Origin: Nonlabens sp. MB-3u-79 | Lineage (GTDB): Bacteria; Bacteroidota; Bacteroidia; Flavobacteriales; Flavobacteriaceae | Assembly: GCF_002831625.1 (NCBI RefSeq) | Contig: NZ_CP025116.1 | Location: 2,347,501 to 2,411,500 of the forward strand | Direction of reading: 5' to 3' | Length of the DNA: 64,000 nucleotides | Shown here: in pieces, positions 34,894 through 44,371 of the stretch | How positions within the stretch are numbered: position 1 is the stretch's first letter | Layout: every line of letters starts with the position of its first letter | Position numbers and translations under genes: made by a program | Notes under the pieces: model-generated | Told to the model about the DNA's origin: nothing | Database searches by the model: none | What the model saw: only the letters and a program-made list of their open reading frames with translations

Positions 34894-35475
34894 TTAAAAA
34901 GTGTAGCTCAAATTAAAACCATAGGAATTGCCAATGGCTAAAGTATTATAATCCATATAAGGTAAGAAACTCAAATTACGATCCACGCTAAATTGGCTCA
35001 AATGTCCATCAACATTAGCATCAATTATTTGTAGGACATAAAGAGCAGCAGTTATTAAGATGCTTAACTCTTTATTGCGTTGTGATGTGCGTTGTGCTCG
35101 TTCTAATCCTTCTGTGCTTATAATAGGGGTGCCGTCTTCATTTGAAAACTCATCGTCAGTTCCTCCAGCAAGTCTTATTCTAAAAGCATCTCTTAGTCGG
35201 TTGTATTCTTTGTCGTTTATAGTGTAAGCATAAATTGGTAACCCCACTGCAGCGATTGCTAGAGGTACTTTCCAGTATTGTTTATTGTAGGCTTGTCCTA
35301 AACCAGGTATGACAGCGCTATAAAAAGCCGCTTTTGCAGGCCTATTGGCATCATAAGCTGCAACACTGTCTTGCGCGACGAGCAAGGTGTCAAAATTAGG
35401 TCCGGGAACAGTTGTGTTTTGTGATAAACCTAATATTCCCGAAAAAAGTAATATGTAAAAAAAGCTTTTACTCAT
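34894..35475 (-). CDS. DUF5683 protein
   Basis: 193 residues: signal peptide (FFYILLFSGILGLSQ), then the DUF5683 core AAFYSAVIPGLGQAYNKQYW and VPLAIAAVGLPIYAYTIND, which contains hydrophobic segments. Function unknown. The gene overlaps parB by 8 nt and is followed by dapB after one base, an order common in Flavobacteria. Confidence 0.85.
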   Translation of the reverse strand: MSKSFFYILLFSGILGLSQNTTVPGPNFDTLLVAQDSVAAYDANRPAKAAFYSAVIPGLGQAYNKQYWKVPLAIAAVGLPIYAYTINDKEYNRLRDAFRIRLAGGTDDEFSNEDGTPIISTEGLERAQRTSQRNKELSILITAALYVLQIIDANVDGHLSQFSVDRNLSFLPYMDYNTLAIGNSYGFNLSYTF

Positions 35476-36364
35476 TGATCAACTTTACAATACGTTCAAA
35501 ATCAGCTTTAGAAGCGTAAGAAATAGTTATTTTACCCTTACCAGAATTTGCCATGGTAGTGGTTACTTTTGTGTCTAGTAAGGCGTTTAACTCCTTTGTT
35601 TGCTTAGAGATATGCTCTGGTAAGGAATTGGTTTTAGTTGGCTTTCGCGAAAGCGTACCACTTTTTAATTCCTTTACCATTTTCTCCGTATCTCTTACAG
35701 AAAGGCTATCGCTGAGGATCTTTTGATAAATATCTAGTTGTTGTTCTAGACTTTCTACTGTGATCAATGCGCGACCATGTCCCATAGAAATAAACCCATC
35801 TCTCATACCTGTCTGTATGATAGGGTCTAATTTTAACAGGCGTAGGTAATTAGCTATAGCGCTACGAGATTTTCCGATACGATCACTCATTTGTTCTTGA
35901 GTAAGATCTATCTCTTCAATGAGTCTTTGATAGGAAAGAGCAATTTCAATAGGGTCAAGGTCCTGACGTTGTATGTTTTCCACCAGCGCCATTTCAAGAG
36001 ATTCTTGATCATTTGCAATACGTACATAAGCAGGAATAGTATCCAAGCCTAGAAGCCTAGAAGCGCGACACCTGCGTTCTCCAGAAACGAGTTCATACTT
36101 ACCAAACCCCTTTTTACGTACCGTAATAGGTTGTATCACACCAAGTTCTCTTATGGAAGAAGCCAGTTCTCTTAATTGATCCTCGTTAAAACTGGTTCTA
36201 GGTTGAAACGGGTTCATGTCGATGTCCTCTAAAGAAAGGTCTATGACATTACCTACTATTTGATCTGCATTTTTATCTGTAGTAGAATTGATATCGTTAC
36301 TAGGGTCTTTTAAAAGTGCAGATAAACCTCTTCCTAGTGCTTGTTTTTTAGTTGCTTTGGCCAT
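35468..36364 (-). CDS. parB: Chromosome-partitioning protein ParB/Spo0J
   Basis: 298 residues. The N-terminal ParB domain has the CTPase/arginine patch (SGERRCRASRLLG), the HTH is EQMSDRIGKSRSAIANYLRL, and a C-terminal dimerisation region ends the protein. It binds parS and spreads with CTP; no parS-like palindrome was noticed nearby. A palindrome copy encodes LSRK in the variable linker (GTLSRKPTKTN). It starts 5 bp after parA. Confidence 0.95.
   Translation of the reverse strand: MAKATKKQALGRGLSALLKDPSNDINSTTDKNADQIVGNVIDLSLEDIDMNPFQPRTSFNEDQLRELASSIRELGVIQPITVRKKGFGKYELVSGERRCRASRLLGLDTIPAYVRIANDQESLEMALVENIQRQDLDPIEIALSYQRLIEEIDLTQEQMSDRIGKSRSAIANYLRLLKLDPIIQTGMRDGFISMGHGRALITVESLEQQLDIYQKILSDSLSVRDTEKMVKELKSGTLSRKPTKTNSLPEHISKQTKELNALLDTKVTTTMANSGKGKITISYASKADFERIVKLINE
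35641..35655. repeat. Iterated palindrome, copy 9
   Basis: GCTTTCGCGAAAGC core plus G, in the linker of parB, read in the third frame (LSRK). Confidence 0.88.
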
Positions 36365-36369
36365 ATTGC

Positions 36370-37134
36370 TTAGGCGTTTTTCTGTATGAGTTCATTGGCA
36401 AGGCTCAAATAGTTTTCTGACCCTTTACTGGACGCATCATAATTAATAATACTTTCTCCATAAGAAGGTGCTTCACTTAAACGCACATTACGTTGAATGA
36501 TTGTTTTAAAGGTAAGGCCTTCAAAATGTTGATTCACTTCTTCAACCACTTGATTAGAAAGTCGCAGCCTGCTATCGTACATGGTAAGTAATAAACCTTC
36601 TATATCAAGGTTGGCATTATGTATTTTTTGAACACTCTTTACCGTGTTCAGTAATTTACCTAATCCTTCTAAGGCAAAGTACTCACATTGAATAGGAATT
36701 AATACCGAATTGCTCGCGGTGAGTGCATTTAAAGTAAGTAAACCTAAAGATGGAGCACAATCGATAATAATGTAATCGTAGCTATCTTTTATACTCTGTA
36801 AAGCTTTTTTCATCATGTACTCGCGGTCTTCTTTATCTACGAGCTCTATTTCTATGGCAACAAGATCAATATGTGATGGAATAATGTCAACATTAGGAGA
36901 TGCTGTTTTGATAATTAAATCCTCTGCCTTTGCAGAGTTCTCTATAAGCTGATAGGTTCCTTGTTCAATAGTGTCTACATCAATTCCTAAGCCTGAAGTA
37001 GCATTTGCCTGAGGGTCAGCGTCAATGAGTAAAACTTTCTTTTCTAAAACACCTAAACAAGCTGCAAGATTAACAGCTGTTGTTGTTTTTCCTACACCAC
37101 CTTTTTGATTTGCTATGGCAATTATTTTACCCAT
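36370..37134 (-). CDS. parA: Chromosome-partitioning ATPase ParA/Soj
   Basis: 254 residues. Deviant Walker A IANQKGGVGKTTTAVNLAA at the N-terminus, DADPQANATSGLGID, and DYIIIDCAPSLGLLTLNAL (Walker B). It forms nucleoid-bound dimers that move ParB-parS complexes. First gene of the operon parA-parB-DUF5683-dapB-lepB-wbqC-DUF1853. Confidence 0.96.
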   Translation of the reverse strand: MGKIIAIANQKGGVGKTTTAVNLAACLGVLEKKVLLIDADPQANATSGLGIDVDTIEQGTYQLIENSAKAEDLIIKTASPNVDIIPSHIDLVAIEIELVDKEDREYMMKKALQSIKDSYDYIIIDCAPSLGLLTLNALTASNSVLIPIQCEYFALEGLGKLLNTVKSVQKIHNANLDIEGLLLTMYDSRLRLSNQVVEEVNQHFEGLTFKTIIQRNVRLSEAPSYGESIINYDASSKGSENYLSLANELIQKNA

Positions 37135-37326
37135 GGAAGATTTATAAATTAAAAATGCTAAAGTAAATATTTTACAGCGGATTTTAGGCTCTATTCCATA
37201 ATTTGGTTGACAAGATTTTGTTAGTAAGTAGGTATTTGTGCTTATTTCATTGATTTGGAGCTTCAGACTTTAACAAATGATTTTATAGCAACTGGTCAAT
37301 TTATCGATCTAGTAAGATCTAAGAAC

Positions 37327-37334
37327 TAACTTTG
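37327..37334 (+). promoter_or_regulatory. Putative glycosyltransferase -7 box, start-codon proximal
   Basis: TAACTTTG with four bases to the ATG at 37339; predicts a leaderless mRNA. Confidence 0.5.
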
Positions 37335-37338
37335 CTTT

Positions 37339-38577
37339 ATGAAAAAACTACTCGTCATAGGAAAAAACTGGCCAGAACCTAACACAACAGCTGCAGGCTA
37401 CAGAATGCTACAGTTGCTCAGGATTTTTCAAGAAGACGCATATCAAATTCATTTTTCATGTGCTGCAACAAAATCTGAATTTTCTGAGGATTTAAAGTCT
37501 TTACAGATCATTGAAAAGTCTCTTCTTCTCAACGATTCTAGTTTTGACGATTACGTCAAAGAATTGCAACCAGATATCATCCTGTACGATCGTTTTATGA
37601 CCGAAGAGCAATATGGGTGGCGCTGTAGAGAACAGGTAACTAAAGCGATTCACATACTGGATACTGAAGATCTACATTTGTTGCGAAAAGCTAGGGAAGA
37701 AGCCTTCAAGAAAAAGGAACAGGTAAATGTATATAATGAAACTGCTATGAGAGAAATTGCAGCTATATACAGGTGTGATTTGAGTATTATTATTTCCAAA
37801 GTAGAGATGGACCTATTAAAGCAGATATTTCAAGTACCAGACGCCAAGTTGATTTACGTGCCTTTTTTATTCCAGGCTTCTCTATATCAAAAGAATCAGA
37901 AGAGCCTCCCTAGTTACCAAGAACGAAAACATTTTATAATGATTGGGAACTCCCTACACCGTCCTAATTACGACGCGATTTTACATATGAAGAAGGATAT
38001 ATGGCCTAGTATTAGAAAACAATTGCCAGGGGTGGAGATTCATATTTACGGAGCTTATCAAAAGGAGAAGATCAACCAACTTCACAATAAGGAACAAGGA
38101 TTTATTATAAAAGGATTTGCTCTAAATGCCATGGATACTTTAAAACAATATAGAATATTGATGGCACCATTAAGGTTTGGCGCGGGTTTAAAGGGTAAGA
38201 TATTTGATGCCATGCAATCCTGCACACCAGTCGCAATGTCCTCTATTGCGTCAGAAGGCATGTTTAACGATGGGAAGTTATACGGTTTTGAGGAAAACGA
38301 CCCCATAGATTATGCAAATAAATCTGTGGAATTGTATAGCTCTAAATCAGAATGGAATCATATCAGTGGTACTAATGAGGAAGTATTAAAAGATAATTAT
38401 GAGTATACCGCTTTCGCGAAAGCTTTTTTAGATCGAGTTGTATCGATAAATAACCAAGACTTGTCCATCGAGTTAAAGGATGATTTTTTCATCAAAATGC
38501 TTAACTATCATTCCAATAATAAATATAAATATTTGAGCAAATGGATCGAGCTGAAAGAGCAGTTATCAAAAAGTTAA
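37339..38577 (+). CDS. GT-B glycosyltransferase (GT4-like)
   Basis: 412 residues. An N-terminal Rossmann-like half begins MKKLLVIGKNWPEPNTTAAG; the C-terminal half has the donor-binding layout GNSLHRPNYDAIL, GVEIHIYGAY, then MAPLRFGAGLKGKIFDAMQS with the E/G-rich region following. It probably adds a sugar to a surface glycan; donor and acceptor are unknown. A palindrome copy encodes AFAKAF near the C-terminus. Isolated on the plus strand. Confidence 0.82.
   Translation: MKKLLVIGKNWPEPNTTAAGYRMLQLLRIFQEDAYQIHFSCAATKSEFSEDLKSLQIIEKSLLLNDSSFDDYVKELQPDIILYDRFMTEEQYGWRCREQVTKAIHILDTEDLHLLRKAREEAFKKKEQVNVYNETAMREIAAIYRCDLSIIISKVEMDLLKQIFQVPDAKLIYVPFLFQASLYQKNQKSLPSYQERKHFIMIGNSLHRPNYDAILHMKKDIWPSIRKQLPGVEIHIYGAYQKEKINQLHNKEQGFIIKGFALNAMDTLKQYRILMAPLRFGAGLKGKIFDAMQSCTPVAMSSIASEGMFNDGKLYGFEENDPIDYANKSVELYSSKSEWNHISGTNEEVLKDNYEYTAFAKAFLDRVVSINNQDLSIELKDDFFIKMLNYHSNNKYKYLSKWIELKEQLSKS
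38409..38423. repeat. Iterated palindrome, copy 10
   Basis: CGCTTTCGCGAAAGC inside the glycosyltransferase gene, read as AFAKA. Confidence 0.88.
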
Positions 38578-38929
38578 TTCACCCTTTTTTTCAACCCTTT
38601 TTTCGACCAAATTACCAATATGTATTTCATCGATAAAAAATATATTCACCCCACTTTTAGCCCTCAAATGTTCATTACCATCCAATTGGTAACTATTATA
38701 AGGGCTATATCTTAACTTTTACCGATTAAAAGCATTAACATTTGTTTAGCATATCGACGTATGAAAAGCTAATTATATTTTTTTATAAATTACTTTATTT
38801 ATTAATTACCTAATAATCAAGTATTTAAATTAAAATATTTATTTTTTTATGATGTAATGCATAGCATTTTGCTTGTATCTGCTTATTTCATTTTTTATTC
38901 TTGTGTCACTCATTTTTAACATTGGAATA
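38578..38929. other. 352-bp AT-rich intergenic region
   Basis: No convincing gene. It contains a short inverted repeat TTACCA/TGGTAA (38675-38692) and a TTTAGC half-site like those before the other giant gene. It presumably carries the promoter of the second T9SS gene, but I see no clean TAnnTTTG box. Confidence 0.4.
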
Positions 38930-41900
38930 ATGAAAAAAATTAACCGATTAAACCTTAGGGTGTTACTCACTGTATTCACCTTATTATTTACCGTTTTTCT
39001 TTTTGGACAGATTACCATTTTTGATGCTCATTTTGAAAATGGGTTTGGAGATAGTTCATGGTCCTATCAAAACAACGGTGGTCTTTCTTTTCAAAGAGGT
39101 ACTAATAATACATACTTTCCCGGTAATCCTGGAAGATATCAATACTCAGGTACATCAAGTAATCGCTATCGAAATAATACGGACATATCTGCAACTTCTC
39201 CGGTTATTGATTTATCCGGTTATGATAAAATGACTTTGTCTGTAGACATTAGTCATGACACTCAGACTAGTTATGATGGAATGAACATAGAGTTTACCAA
39301 TGATGCTGGGGCTAACTGGCACTTACTAGGAATATATAACGGTGAAGCAACGAACTGGTATAATAGAAGTTATGATGTAACTGCGACAGGAAGGATTTCA
39401 GTTATGATAGGCGCATGGAGTGGAGACTCCAACGGATGGTTCAATGCTTCCATTGATTTGCCATCTCAAGCATTTGATAATCAAAGCAGCGTGCAGTTTA
39501 GAGTTAATTTTGAAAGTAATGGTTCTACCACAGACCGTGGTGTGGCATTTGATAATTTTACAATTGTCGGATTTACTCAACAGGTTAAAAATTACATTAC
39601 TTGTGGAGCTGGTATCTATGACAACCTAGAGTTGTGGCTCAATACAGAAACACTAGCGTTAGCAGGATTGAATAATGGAGATCGAGTGAGTGAATGGGAA
39701 AATACTTCAGCATTACTTGCTGGGTCAAATATCAGTCCAGATTGGACTAATGCTAAGGCTTCAGGATCAGAACGACCTACCTATTATGATAATTCCACCA
39801 ATAACGTCAATTATAATCCAGTAGTCTCCTTTGATGGGTCCAACGCAATGTTTGGTAAGTCTGGATTTTACAGTGAAGATCTATATATCGTCATTAACCC
39901 AACACTTACCATATCTGCTTCTCGTCCTACAGAGGATGTTTTTTTAGGAGACGATTATGTGACGGATGGAAGAAATCAAGATATAACAGGTATTGCTATC
40001 AATAACTCTTCAGCTAGATATGGAGCTTCGCCGGACATTGTGGGTTATAATCAAGGAGCTCAAAGTGATTACGGTAAAGCCATTATTCATCCTACGTTAG
40101 TTTATGACCGCCCCGTTATTTTTAATGCCCGTTTGAACGCCGCTGGTAATGCGATGGATTTGTATCTAGATGGTATAGACTTGGGTGTTACGGTTGCTCC
40201 GTCTTTTACTCAGGAAGAAAATCTAGCCACGTTTAAAAACATTTTAAACTCAAGATATTGGTTGGGTAGATCAGAGTATTTTGGACCTAGTTTCACAGGT
40301 GATTTTTTAGAGGTGATGTCCTTTTCGCAACGCAAGAGTGATGCAGATCGCAAACGTATAGAATCTTACTTAGCCGTAAAATTTGGAATAACGCTCGGTC
40401 TTTATGAACTTACAGCTATAGGTGTTCCACACGTTCCAGGCGAGTATTTTGATTCTAATGGAGTTGCTTTATGGAACACAACATTAGATTTTGGCTATAC
40501 GAACAATGTAACAAGTATAGGTCGTGATGATTGTTATTTATTGAATCAGAAACAAGCAAAAAGTGTGGACCCGTTTACTTTTATGACGGTAGGTTTAGGA
40601 GATATTTATCCTACTAACAGTGCTAATCCAAGTGCTTTTGAAGATAGTGGTGACTTTTTAATGTGGGGTAGTACTCGCGGGGCCCTTTCAGCACTGCCAA
40701 CCCCTCTAGAGGTAACTTTAGGTCCAAGCCTTGTAACTACGTTTACAGACGTGACAGAGCGAACTTGGAAGTTTAAAGAGCTGTCTCAAAACGCTAATGA
40801 TATTCCAGAAGTAAAAATATCAGTAGTAACAGCTGGATTAATTTCCTTACCACCACTAGTTGGAAATGACGCTTATGTCATGATAGTTGCCGATGATGAT
40901 AATTTTACAACAGCAGTTGAAACCATCTTTCTGGAAACGGTGGGTGCTAATCAAGAAGCTACGTATGATTTTGATGGGACACGTTTTATGAAATTTGGCG
41001 TTGCTCATGAAGTTATTGCTTCTAAGGACATCCTCTTTGATGGGACCAATGATTATGTAGCTATGGGAGACGAAGTGGGGTTAGGCGGTGATTACTCTAT
41101 CTCTGCTTGGGTAAAAACAGATGGATCCAATTCAAGCAATTCCAATAAAACAATTGTTTCTAAAAGAGCGGCAGGTAACGATGGCTATCATTTCTACTTA
41201 ACAGACAGCAATCGCCTGGCAATGAGCCATAACGGGACGTCTATTATAGTTAGTAATACTGCTTTAAGTAATAATGTATGGAGGTATGTGACTTTTACAT
41301 ACACTGGTAGTACAGCAGTGCTTTATATAGATGGAGTCGAAGATATCACTCAGAGTATAGCTAATACAGTTCCTAATGATGCTAAGTTTTGTATTGCTTC
41401 TCGGTATGTAGACAAAGATAACATCATCGATAACTTTTCAGGAAGTCTGGATGAGATCAGGATATTTTCCAGAGCCCTTAGTCAGGATCAGATCCGTTTT
41501 ATGATGAATCAAGAAATTGAAATTGATGGAACAGGTATAAAAGGATCTATTATTCCAGACACAGTGAGTAGGAATGATATTTCTGGATTGGATTGGAATA
41601 ATGATCTAGAAGCTTATTTCAACATGAATACGTACATAGGAACGCACCTTAACGATGCTTCAGGAAACGGACATAGAGGTGGTTTGATCCAGCCAGATAG
41701 TTTTAGTATCAACGAGCAAACGGCACCTCTTCCTTATATATCTACAACAGATGGAAATTGGAATAGCGGTAGCAGCTGGAGTAACGGTAGTGCGATGTTT
41801 ATCCCAGGCTCCACGAGAGTTATTAATGGCACGACTATTTCAATAGACTGGAATATAGCTGTTGTCAATGAAAATATTATTGCAGATAATAAGGACTACA

Positions 41901-43588
41901 CCCTATTAGGGCTTGAAGTAGGCACGTTAGGAAATCTTTCTATGGAAGGCGATCGAGGCCTTACGATAACTCATAACTTAAAATTAGACGGCACCATAGA
42001 TCTTCAAGGAGAATCTCAATTGGTACAATCTACGGATAGTGATTTGATCCCTTCTATTACAGGAAAGATAGAAATAGATCAGCAAGGGACTTCTGATTTG
42101 TTCAACTACAACTACTGGAGTTCACCTGTAAGCAGAATTACAAATGGTGCTAATAACAACGGATACACCATCTCTGGAGTTCTTAAAGACGGAACTTTAG
42201 TAACAACTCCTAGGGATTTATTATTTACTCCGTCCTCAGTAGGAAATGGTGCTCCGGGAACAGCTAGCACACCTGCCACTATTTCAGGAAGATGGTTGTA
42301 TAAATATGGAAACACAACTAGTAACACCTATGCCAACTGGGAATATGCAGGCCCTAGCAGCAGTCAGCTTACAGGAGAAGCTTGGACGATGAAAGGAACA
42401 GGAGCCGCAGGAGCCACACAGAACTATATCTTTGTAGGGAAGCCTAACAATGGAGATATCAATTTAGACATTGATAATGGTAATGATTACTTGGTAGGAA
42501 ATCCTTATCCAAGTGCACTAGATGCTCATGAGTTTATCTCAGATAATCCAGATACAGATGGGACCGTTTACTTTTGGGAACATTGGGGAGGAAACTCCCA
42601 TATATTAAGAGACTACCAAGGAGGTTATGCTACCTATAATTACTCTGGTGGAGTAGGAAGTGCGACTTTTGGGACTTCAAATCCAGATATCAATCAGGGA
42701 GGAGTAGCCACCAAGCGACCAGAACAATTTATCCCAGTAGGGCAAGGATTCTTTGTCACAGGAATCAATAATGGTGGGAGCATTAGATTTAGAAACGATC
42801 AGCGTCAGTTTAGAAAAGAGTCCGATGGGCAAAGCTTATTTGTAACTGCTCCGGGAAGTAATCCTATCTCAAGCATAGGACATCTCAATACAGTCAATGA
42901 CCCACGCTCAAAAATAAGACTAGGATTTGATTCTTCAAATCTTATTCACAGACAGTTGTTGTTGACTATAGATAGCAACGCGACATCAGGTTTTGACAGA
43001 GGTTATGATGGAAGAATGCAAGAAGAGCAAATGGATGATATGGCTTGGAAGCTACCTAATGAGAAACTATTGATCCAAGGAGTTCCTGCCATGGATACTA
43101 GCACAGAGCTGCCTTTATTTATAAAAATAAATAACAACAGTAGTTTTAGTATTAAGCTAGATGATTTACGCAATGTGTCTGCTACGCAGGAAATATTTGT
43201 CAAAGATGCCTTATTACATACGTATGTCAATCTTATGAATGGTACTTATACCAGCCCACAACTGGTTGCGGGAACTTATGAAGACCGCTTCTCTATTAGC
43301 TTTTCAGACCCATCTACTTTGAGTAATGATCCTTTAGAAATAAGCGCTACAGATATTATTGTATTTACACCTAATAATATAGAAGAGCTACATATCAAGA
43401 AACCTGTAGAAATAGAGATCCAAGAGCTTAGGATCATCAACATGTTAGGACAAGAGTTGAAAGTTTGGGATGTAGCCGATCAGAATGGAATCATTAGAAT
43501 AGACACCTCTTCCATTGCGAGGGGTAACTACATTATAAAAATGAATACTAATTACGGTATTCAAACTAGAAAGGTGATCATCAAATAA
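38930..43588 (+). CDS. Second giant secreted protein with LamG-like domain and T9SS sorting domain
   Basis: 1552 residues from MKKINRLNLRVLLTVFTLLF (signal peptide ending VFLFGQ). An upstream ATG at 38873 would add a second hydrophobic stretch and is less likely. About 20-210: jelly-roll-like region (FENGFGDSSW). About 220-600: LamG/DUF8202-like region. About 700-862: LamG-like domain (ILFDGTNDYVAMG, GSLDEIRIFSRALSQDQIRF). A C-terminal block shared with the paralog holds NGDINLDIDNGNDYLVGNPY, and the sorting domain ends RGNYIIKMNTNYG and RKVIIK. Exported by T9SS; adhesive role inferred. Confidence 0.9.
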   Translation: MKKINRLNLRVLLTVFTLLFTVFLFGQITIFDAHFENGFGDSSWSYQNNGGLSFQRGTNNTYFPGNPGRYQYSGTSSNRYRNNTDISATSPVIDLSGYDKMTLSVDISHDTQTSYDGMNIEFTNDAGANWHLLGIYNGEATNWYNRSYDVTATGRISVMIGAWSGDSNGWFNASIDLPSQAFDNQSSVQFRVNFESNGSTTDRGVAFDNFTIVGFTQQVKNYITCGAGIYDNLELWLNTETLALAGLNNGDRVSEWENTSALLAGSNISPDWTNAKASGSERPTYYDNSTNNVNYNPVVSFDGSNAMFGKSGFYSEDLYIVINPTLTISASRPTEDVFLGDDYVTDGRNQDITGIAINNSSARYGASPDIVGYNQGAQSDYGKAIIHPTLVYDRPVIFNARLNAAGNAMDLYLDGIDLGVTVAPSFTQEENLATFKNILNSRYWLGRSEYFGPSFTGDFLEVMSFSQRKSDADRKRIESYLAVKFGITLGLYELTAIGVPHVPGEYFDSNGVALWNTTLDFGYTNNVTSIGRDDCYLLNQKQAKSVDPFTFMTVGLGDIYPTNSANPSAFEDSGDFLMWGSTRGALSALPTPLEVTLGPSLVTTFTDVTERTWKFKELSQNANDIPEVKISVVTAGLISLPPLVGNDAYVMIVADDDNFTTAVETIFLETVGANQEATYDFDGTRFMKFGVAHEVIASKDILFDGTNDYVAMGDEVGLGGDYSISAWVKTDGSNSSNSNKTIVSKRAAGNDGYHFYLTDSNRLAMSHNGTSIIVSNTALSNNVWRYVTFTYTGSTAVLYIDGVEDITQSIANTVPNDAKFCIASRYVDKDNIIDNFSGSLDEIRIFSRALSQDQIRFMMNQEIEIDGTGIKGSIIPDTVSRNDISGLDWNNDLEAYFNMNTYIGTHLNDASGNGHRGGLIQPDSFSINEQTAPLPYISTTDGNWNSGSSWSNGSAMFIPGSTRVINGTTISIDWNIAVVNENIIADNKDYTLLGLEVGTLGNLSMEGDRGLTITHNLKLDGTIDLQGESQLVQSTDSDLIPSITGKIEIDQQGTSDLFNYNYWSSPVSRITNGANNNGYTISGVLKDGTLVTTPRDLLFTPSSVGNGAPGTASTPATISGRWLYKYGNTTSNTYANWEYAGPSSSQLTGEAWTMKGTGAAGATQNYIFVGKPNNGDINLDIDNGNDYLVGNPYPSALDAHEFISDNPDTDGTVYFWEHWGGNSHILRDYQGGYATYNYSGGVGSATFGTSNPDINQGGVATKRPEQFIPVGQGFFVTGINNGGSIRFRNDQRQFRKESDGQSLFVTAPGSNPISSIGHLNTVNDPRSKIRLGFDSSNLIHRQLLLTIDSNATSGFDRGYDGRMQEEQMDDMAWKLPNEKLLIQGVPAMDTSTELPLFIKINNNSSFSIKLDDLRNVSATQEIFVKDALLHTYVNLMNGTYTSPQLVAGTYEDRFSISFSDPSTLSNDPLEISATDIIVFTPNNIEELHIKKPVEIEIQELRIINMLGQELKVWDVADQNGIIRIDTSSIARGNYIIKMNTNYGIQTRKVIIK

Positions 43589-43608
43589 AAGTCACTCACA
43601 AATAATTT

Positions 43609-43642
43609 AAAAAGCCTGTTTTCAAAAGAAAACAGGCTTTTT
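43609..43642. terminator. Terminator between the second giant gene and a convergent gene
   Basis: Perfect 15-bp stem AAAAAGCCTGTTTTC with an AAAA loop and T run. Confidence 0.85.
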
Positions 43643-43682
43643 TTCTAGCGGGTAACATTGCTGCTTTTAAGAAAACAGTGAT

Positions 43683-44162
43683 TTAACGATCACAATCTAC
43701 ATAATCGCTATTGTAATCCTTTGGGCTAATTCTAATGCGATTAATATATACATAAACACTATTTGGGTCATCTACTAAGAAATAGGATCCATTGGTACCG
43801 TTACGACCATCTACATGAATGCGATCGGTAGTTTTTTCAGATCTTTTAATTTCAGCTCTATCTCGATAAGCAACCATTTTTGTGCTAAAATGAATGTTCT
43901 CTTCATACCTATTTCTAAACTCAACAGACCAACGAGTTTTTTTTGCATATTTATTATAACCATCATTGCGCACTCTAAAATCCAAACCTCTTAAGCAATC
44001 GGTAAGATTCCAAGAGCCCCATTTTCCTTCTTGGTAATCGGCGAGGTTGATTTCTATTAGCAGGTCTAAAGATTCATCAATACACTCTTCCTTTATAGGA
44101 GTAAAACTGTATAAAGATATACCAACTATCAGTATACCAGTTAGATAAATTAATTTTTTCAT
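43683..44162 (-). CDS. Secreted protein of unknown function
   Basis: 159 residues. N-terminal signal (KKLIYLTGILIVGISLYSF), then a basic/aromatic beta-rich body (WSVEFRNRYEENIHFSTKM, VDGRNGTNGSYFLVDD, VYVYINRIRI). Three cysteines remain in the mature part, suggesting disulfides. I do not recognise the family. Own promoter, and a shared terminator with the convergent T9SS gene. Confidence 0.7.
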   Translation of the reverse strand: MKKLIYLTGILIVGISLYSFTPIKEECIDESLDLLIEINLADYQEGKWGSWNLTDCLRGLDFRVRNDGYNKYAKKTRWSVEFRNRYEENIHFSTKMVAYRDRAEIKRSEKTTDRIHVDGRNGTNGSYFLVDDPNSVYVYINRIRISPKDYNSDYVDCDR

Positions 44163-44184
44163 AATTGTAAAATTTTAAGATAAC

Positions 44185-44192
44185 CAAATATA
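44185..44192 (-). promoter_or_regulatory. -7 box for the 159-residue secreted protein
   Basis: The minus strand reads TATATTTG, 22 nt before the ATG at 44162. Confidence 0.55.
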
Positions 44193-44316
44193 CTAGACTT
44201 GTCCTTTATATAAAATACCCTATAAAGGGTAATTTTCTTTGATATTTAGTGCTGTTTTATGTTTTTTAAACAATAGGAAACCACAGATGGAACTTTATTC
44301 TGTCTGAAAACGACAT

Positions 44317-44346
44317 AAAAAAAGCCCAATCATAAGATGGGCTTTT
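44317..44346 (-). terminator. Terminator after lysA
   Basis: AAAAGCCCA and TGGGCTTTT form the stem; the minus strand ends with a T run downstream of the lysA stop at 44372. Confidence 0.8.
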
Positions 44347-44371
44347 CTATAAATAGTAGGGGAGTAATCAA

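Noticed and set aside
35468..37134. parS or replication origin near parAB
   Set aside because: I saw no parS-like TTTCACGTGAAA palindrome, no dnaA gene and no cluster of DnaA boxes.
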